Positions 58,329-64,000 of a stretch of DNA of 64,000 nt are shown in pieces (position 1 is the first letter of the stretch; each line of letters opens with the position of its first letter). A program made the translations under genes and the position numbers. The notes under the pieces were generated by a model. The model was given only the letters and a program-made list of their open reading frames with translations, did no database searches and had not been told where the DNA came from. Source of the DNA: Eonycteris spelaea (Eukaryota; Chordata; Mammalia; Chiroptera; Pteropodidae); NCBI GenBank assembly GCA_003508835.1, contig PUFA01000671.1:48769-112768 (forward strand), given 5' to 3'.

Positions 58329-59429
58329 GCAATAAATTCCATCTTGACAGCCCCAGGGCAAACGTAGCCACCAGCACCTTGATACTGTAAATCTCTGAGG
58401 GCTTCAGAGAGACCTCCTGACTCCTTAACCTCTGCAAAATGAATGAGTGAAAAATAACTGGTTAACTATTCCTCCACTTTCTTGACAAGAGACGAGTTGA
58501 CAAGTCATTCTTACTTGCTAGGGGGATATCACTACCAATCTCCATGATACTTTTTTTGCCTTTTGCTTTTACAAATTTTATCTCCACACAGCTCTGAAGC
58601 CCATAAACCTCATTACCCTCTTGTCAGCAAAAACAGAGGGTCCAGGAGGGCCACAGAGAATTTCTACCTTCAGCCATAGTATCTCAGCCCCTGGAAAGGT
58701 GTAAGCCCAGAGTCAATCTTCTCAACCCAGGCTGAGAAGTCTAGGATTTGAGAAAGATTCTTCAGGGATAGGAATTTCTTAACTGCTAGCAAGCATGGAC
58801 TTCTCTGCCAGTAGGCACCCCATCCTCCTCACTCTGCTTCTCTTGGCTCCTTTCCTGGTTTCTTCAAGTTAGAGCCTGGGTGGGAGTGAACATATATGTG
58901 AACGTGTGCCTGGCTCAGTATGGGGCCCTGGTCTCCTCACTCTCCATGCTGTTTCTTCATTGTCAGCATCTCATAGTGCACAGCACCAGGTGGGCCAACA
59001 GGGGGTCTGACTCTCAGCTCTGCCCTCACCAGTTGTTTGACCTGTGGTAAGATACTCTACTTCTCTGTGTCTGTGTTCTAATCTATGACATGGGAATGAT
59101 AAGTAACCTTTAGGTCTGATGGTCAAAGCTGAGTCAGCACAGGCCAAATCCAGCGCAGACAATGAGTGAGAAGCCAGGCTTCTTTCTCAAAAGCTTCCAG
59201 GGCCCACATATTCCAGTGCTGGACAAATGAATGTAGATGGAGCCTTGGAATCCAGACGTTCAGAGAATCCAGACACACTGCTTTCTATATTGACTTGGCT
59301 GCCATGTAAAGGAAGTATGAGGCCAGGGAGGAAAGCTGCACACATGTACGTCCCTCCAGGCCACTGCCCTTCCCACAGAGCATGGGCTGACTTAGAGTCG
59401 CCTTTCACAAAGGCTGTACTTTTTCATGG
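58329..59429. other. Unassigned sequence between PRDM9-like remnant and copy C
   Basis: No protein domain recognised. It ends at a sharp switch to HSFY exon 2 sequence near 59420-59430, which marks a duplication breakpoint. Confidence 0.4.
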
Positions 59430-59483
59430 TCAACTCGTCAACCACCTTCATCAGGCAAACGCATCACCCTAATTACAGGTGCT
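59430..59483 (+). pseudogene. HSFY: HSFY exon 2 tail fragment
   Basis: About 18 terminal codons of HSFY, with a two-base insertion ('ggcaaacgcatcaccc' against 'ggcgaacatcaccc') and loss of the normal stop. All upstream HSFY sequence is absent because the duplication breakpoint lies here. Confidence 0.8.
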
Positions 59484-60206
59484 GTACCAATTGACTACCA
59501 GACTATGCAAAATAACAAACGTTAAAAATTATGTTGACTAACATCATCAGCAAAATGCATGCAACCATCTCCTTTGAATAATAAACTTATATGTTCACCT
59601 TATGTGTTAATTTACTTATTTTTGAAAGAGTTGAGAGTAAAACAATGCTTTCTTTCATGGTAGACTCTATACTATTGTTTAATATTTGGACCTTTTGGTC
59701 ATTATAAACATTTAAGTAAATTATATCTAATTACCTGTTTACAGGGGTAGAGATCTAAGGATTAAAAGCAAATGAAGAAACTGGAGCTAAGTGATATCTG
59801 ATGCAGTCCAGGATGAATCTAATGAAGGCCTAACTTGGGATGACAGGAAGGGATAGACGCATATCAAATCTAGAAAAGGCATCTATGCAGTATTTATTTT
59901 AGCATTTTCTCAGTTACATTACTTTTTTTCCTGTAATTTTAAAATGTAAGACCTTGGATTTCAGTTGGTAGAAGTTGTCTTCATGGAAAATGCATTAAAA
60001 AAATATAGCGTACTCTAACCAGCTCAGTAATCATGATCACCATGATGCCCTCACTGAAATAGTAAAGATCATATGCTATTGCCATGGATTTCATCACTGT
60101 CTGCATATGCAGAATTTTCCAAATATTTCAGATGTCTCTTTTCTTCTACTGCCCTCAAAGCATTCAATCTTATTTGTGCCCTTATTTCCTCCCTTTGTGA
60201 GTCCAC

Positions 60207-60606
60207 TGAGGAGGAATTTCCCTCTCAATTGGCCGAATTTCTAAACAGCTCTTTCTGTAAACATGCTTGTTGCAAATCCAGGAATATCAAGGTCAACAGA
60301 AACTCATCTTCCCCTAAAGATATATTGTTTTGGTGCTTGTTACAAAAGACATATTACTTTAGTGCTCATTCCATACAAAATCCTCTGATCTATAACTGCC
60401 TGTAGCAACTTCAGAGGTCTGTAAATCAGCCCATGCCAACTGTAACAAAATGAATATAAAAATAAAATTGCCCCTAAGTTCGTGGCCCAGATTTTCAGAC
60501 CACTAGCTCTTCTGGGACCTCAGGCATAATAAAATTGAGTAACTCCAAACCTCCAGATGCTGCTTTATTTTTCACTGCTCTGAGTTCTTGTAACTCTTCT
60601 GCAACA
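60207..60606 (+). repeat. Solo ERV1 LTR in copy C
   Basis: TG...CA ends, 400 bp, flanked on both sides by CCAC (60203-60206 and 60607-60610), the 4-bp duplication of gammaretrovirus-like elements. It is homologous to the 5' LTR at 30220-30596 and inserted at the same position of the same flank, so it is the solo remnant of the same insertion. Confidence 0.88.
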
Positions 60607-62964
60607 CCACCTTTTAATTTTCTAATGCATGTTTTCCCCTTGCTTTATGTTCTACCCAAAGAGTCTTAATACCTTATTCTGGCATTGACTGACTGACACA
60701 TTCTGAACTGAGTGCCTCAGCATGGCTAGTAACTCCCTTGAAGGCCTGGCCTCTGTTTCTTCCCTATCTTCCCTTTCATATATTTCTCTTCCACAATCTG
60801 TCCAGAGATACAAGTGAACAAACTCTTTTTAGTCACGGATATGCCCACCTCACAAGCTTGCCCTAACTCTTTCCCACCATTAAAAGGCCCTGTTCTCATT
60901 TTTTTATACCACTGTTTGGCCCATCCCAGCATGGTTGTATCCTCTTTGAGATATTTCCTGCCAACTTTTCCTTTTCTACATCAGCAGAGATCTGGCACAG
61001 CACCTGCCGGATAATATATTTTAGTATTTATTAAATGAGCAATAATGAAATTTTATCTTACACTAATTAAAATCTACTTTCTTTTCAAAACAGCAAACTT
61101 CCCATGGTTTTCTAACTATTACTTGTTGGCTTTCACTCTTCAACATAAGCATTTCAGTTTCATATTCAGTGGCATAGATTGATAGCTATTGTTGCTGCTC
61201 GAGTCAGTTATTTGTCCTAGGTCTAGGGACAGAGAGTATTAATTATTTCCTGAATTCATATCCCAGAAGTCAAAATAGAACTTTCCATATTCTGTAATTG
61301 TTACTGTGTTTTCATGCTCCTCACCATTAATGATTCTCTTTTCCATACCTATAGCTTTGTTGAGTTTCAGTAAATTCACTACTTAGACTCAACCATATCC
61401 AGAACGTTCAAATAGGATCATAAATTTTTCAGAATAGGTATCTTTATGTCACACAACCAGTTCTTCTTCTGATCTGTACCCAGGAAGTAGCCAAAAGGAC
61501 ACAGACCCTCATTTGAGCCAATTGCATTTACTAATCAAATTACCTATAGAATGTGTAGACTGAGGGCAGACAAGAATGGGAGAATTAGAAACAAGTTCAA
61601 TGTGCAACAATACCAAATGTCTGCATATGTTAAGGAATATGGAACATCCATGAAATACTCTGACTTTCTCACAGTGCTTTAAAATAAAAGGTGGAACATT
61701 GTCAGAATGTAAAAGACCTGAAAAGATAAATTCAGAGAGATATTGAGGCTTCCAAGCACCATTATGTTGCTGAAATCTCTTAATCATCCAGGAGAAAGTG
61801 TTGTGGCTTGAAAAAGTGTCACCAGTGACGAGGCAAGTTAGATTGTTCTGAGTGGAAGCAAATAAGTCAGGGTAAACAATGGCAGTATCCTGTATAATGA
61901 TTTTCTAGACCAAGGGTCAAAAGAGGCAATTTTCAAAAGAAGTCACAAATCTGGCATTCAATAATAATTTCTATATGAACCACATAGAATTTCTCAATTT
62001 GTGTACCTAAGTTCTGAAGATGGTTGTGCTGTCATATTGTGACAATCTGGGGTTCAGGTAGGCTGCATCAGCAACTAGACTCTAGCTTTCTCATCAGTTG
62101 GACTTTTGGCAGGCATCTTCAAAATTATCCAGACAGGTCAATCATCTGCTGATGTTTGTTTTCACTATTACTACCCCGAACAAAAATGTCTTTGAATTGT
62201 CAGATGTAATTTTTCATGATGAAGTAGCTACACTACAGAGAACAGCCTCAAATGGTCTAGAATTGTAAAAAACAAAGCTGAGTTTGGCCCCTAAGTCTTT
62301 CCACTGAGTGCAACAAACATGTCTGCCTTTGCATGTTGTAATAGTTTGATGATGACTAGCCAGGCAGAACAGTAAACATCATCAAGCTCTGACTTAGCTA
62401 AGCTATCAAGTGAATTACACTTATGCAGCTAGAAAAATCTTTGTAAATCGAGGGTCTTAGTGCACTAAAGCTTTGCTTTGGGGCAGGAACTGAGACACAC
62501 AGTCTCATGTTAAAGTATTTGTGACCCCTTCAGGCAAAACAGAGTTGATGCTAGGGCTGAGCAAACCACAGACTAATTTAATCACTAGATGTAGATGCAT
62601 TCTCGTCTCTAGAGTCCAGCAATGTAAGAATTTTCCTTCTTAGGTTGGTACGAACTTCTGTATCTCTATAGGTTCAACACTGACACTACTTATTTTCAGC
62701 CCTGGGCACCCTTCAGTTCATTAGCCAAAGCCATATTCCCTGTTAGTTGGGAGCTATCATATCGTCTTGCTTCCTGCAACCTGGAAAGGTGTTATTAACA
62801 ACTGACACATTAATTAGGAAGAAATATTTATTTTTAATAGTGCAGGATATTTAATCTCTCTTATTCACCATTTGGGTAGGAAAATTTGCTACAAGGTCCC
62901 AGAAAGTAGTCTTCAATTCCTAACCTAAAATTGTCAACTACAGCCTCTATATTAAGTAAAAATT

Positions 62965-63345
62965 GTATTTTATGTTTCTTTTGGCTGCTATTAACATTGT
63001 AACATAAACTCGGTGGGTTAAAGAACAAAAATATGCTATATCTCTGTTCTGGAGGCAAAATATTAGGGTTGGTTCCCTCTGAGGACTATGAGGGAAAATC
63101 TGTTCTCTGCCCCTCTTCTAGCTTCCAGTGGTTTTCCTACAATCTTTGGGATTCCTTGGCTTGTAGACACATCACCCTGATTGCTACCCTTATGTTCATA
63201 AGGCATTTTCCTGTGTGCATGTCTCTGCATCCAAATTCCCCCATTTTCTAAGGACACCAGTCATGTTGAATTAGGGGTCCATCTTACTCTAGTATGACCT
63301 CTGCTTGTATGCTACATCTGTTTATTGCCTGAGATATTTTACCAT
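62965..63345 (-). repeat. MaLR-type LTR, antisense, in copy C
   Basis: Reversed MaLR wording ('ggctgctattaacattgtaa', 'actcggtgggttaaagaac', then a 'ggacaccagtcatgttg' stretch). Absent from the equivalent place in copy B, near 46580-46610. Confidence 0.6.
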
Positions 63346-64000
63346 GCTTTAAAGGTAGGAACCTTCAAGTTACATTTTCGCACATGCTGGCAGAAGACAT
63401 GAGTCTCTGGGTCAGAGAAAAAAAGTTTTATCACTCATAGCAAAAGCAGTAGTCATCGATTATGTTTGTATTAGTTTCCCTAATCTTAACTGTATAACAC
63501 AGATTCCCTCTTTGATGCCTTCACATGCAGTGGTCTCTTTCAGGAGAGAATTATCAAGATAGAGTAAACCTGGGTTTATGAGTAAGAAGACTAAAGTTTC
63601 TCTTCCATCTGGGAAATATATAACATTTCTAAAGTTTAATAGCCACACACACACACATACACACAAACTATTAAACAACAACAACAAAAACATTAAAGTA
63701 TATCCTGGAAAAGGAATAGTCAGGAACTTATCTTTATTGTCATCCAGCAGAAGAATACTTGGAGATAAATAGGGTGCATTACATTCTCAACAGATGGGGC
63801 GCCTGCTCCTATGAACATTAAATTAAAATATTCCTTCTGGGAAATAAAAAAGGCCTGATAGATCTGCTTCAAGGACGGAAAAGTCAATTTTGAATGCTTA
63901 GGAAAAAAAATATATCACTCATTTTTTCTTGTTTGTTTCCTCTCATATCTCAGCTTTGAAGCAATCTCAAGGTGATGGTAAGCTGAAAATGGAGTCACAA

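Larger units (their letters stand above)
59430..64000 (+). repeat. HSFY 3' end and flank, duplicated copy C
   Basis: Begins inside the last codons of HSFY exon 2 ('gtcaaccaccttcatcaggc'), continues along the same 3' flank as copy A to the LTR site, and then along copy B to the end of the window. It runs off the right edge. Besides its two LTRs it holds no gene. Confidence 0.87.

Overview
The window is mammalian nuclear DNA and looks like part of a Y-chromosome ampliconic or degenerate region. It carries a broken HSFY copy (27864-29485) and a broken, intron-containing TSPY copy (39906-42058, minus strand), both male-specific testis gene families of placental mammals. They lie in AT-rich DNA made mostly of decayed LINE-1/HAL1. 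I saw no Alu, rodent B1 or other lineage-diagnostic SINE, so a non-primate, non-rodent placental mammal is likely, but I cannot name the species. No gene in the window appears intact; almost every line of evidence points to pseudogenes and transposon fossils.

Layout. 1-5.4 kb: AT-rich DNA with a Tigger1 DNA transposon (1255-3010) and the start of a HAL1/L1-like element. 5.4-14.5 kb: one betaretrovirus-like (class II) endogenous provirus with the unusual structure LTR-internal-LTR-internal-LTR, flanked by the 6-bp target duplication CATTGC. Each internal part keeps a tRNA-Lys3 primer site, a Gag matrix stub, scraps of reverse transcriptase and integrase, Env remnants, and a well-formed constitutive transport element (CTE) just before the 3' LTR. 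14.5-27.4 kb: L1/HAL1 fragments on both strands, with a GGAA/GGGA microsatellite inside an L1 ORF2. 27.9-29.5 kb: two-exon HSFY pseudogene. 30.2-33.9 kb: a gammaretrovirus-like (ERV1) LTR-gag-pro-RT fragment cut off by L1. 35.7-42.06 kb: a GC- and CpG-rich block with abrupt edges that holds a degenerate minisatellite and the 5'-truncated TSPY pseudogene. 42.06-44.2 kb: antisense L1.

44.2-64 kb: a segment of HSFY 3'-flanking DNA occurs three times (A at 29.4-30.2 kb, B at 44.2-47.3 kb, C at 59.4-64 kb). At one shared site A has an ERV1 5' LTR plus internal sequence, C has a solo LTR flanked by CCAC, and B is empty, so the insertion dates the duplications. Between B and C lie an antisense ERV1 pol fragment pierced by a solo betaretroviral LTR, an RSL24D1 processed pseudogene, another antisense L1 pierced by a MaLR LTR, a small hAT element, and the last-exon zinc-finger region of a PRDM9/PRDM7-like pseudogene.

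The genes do not form a working pathway. What unites them is male-germline context (HSFY, TSPY) and the usual history of a non-recombining chromosome: duplication, gene decay and retroelement accumulation. Translations were read by eye and families recognised from memory of their general features; no search was run. Many disabling changes are single-base indels, so some could be assembly errors rather than real lesions.
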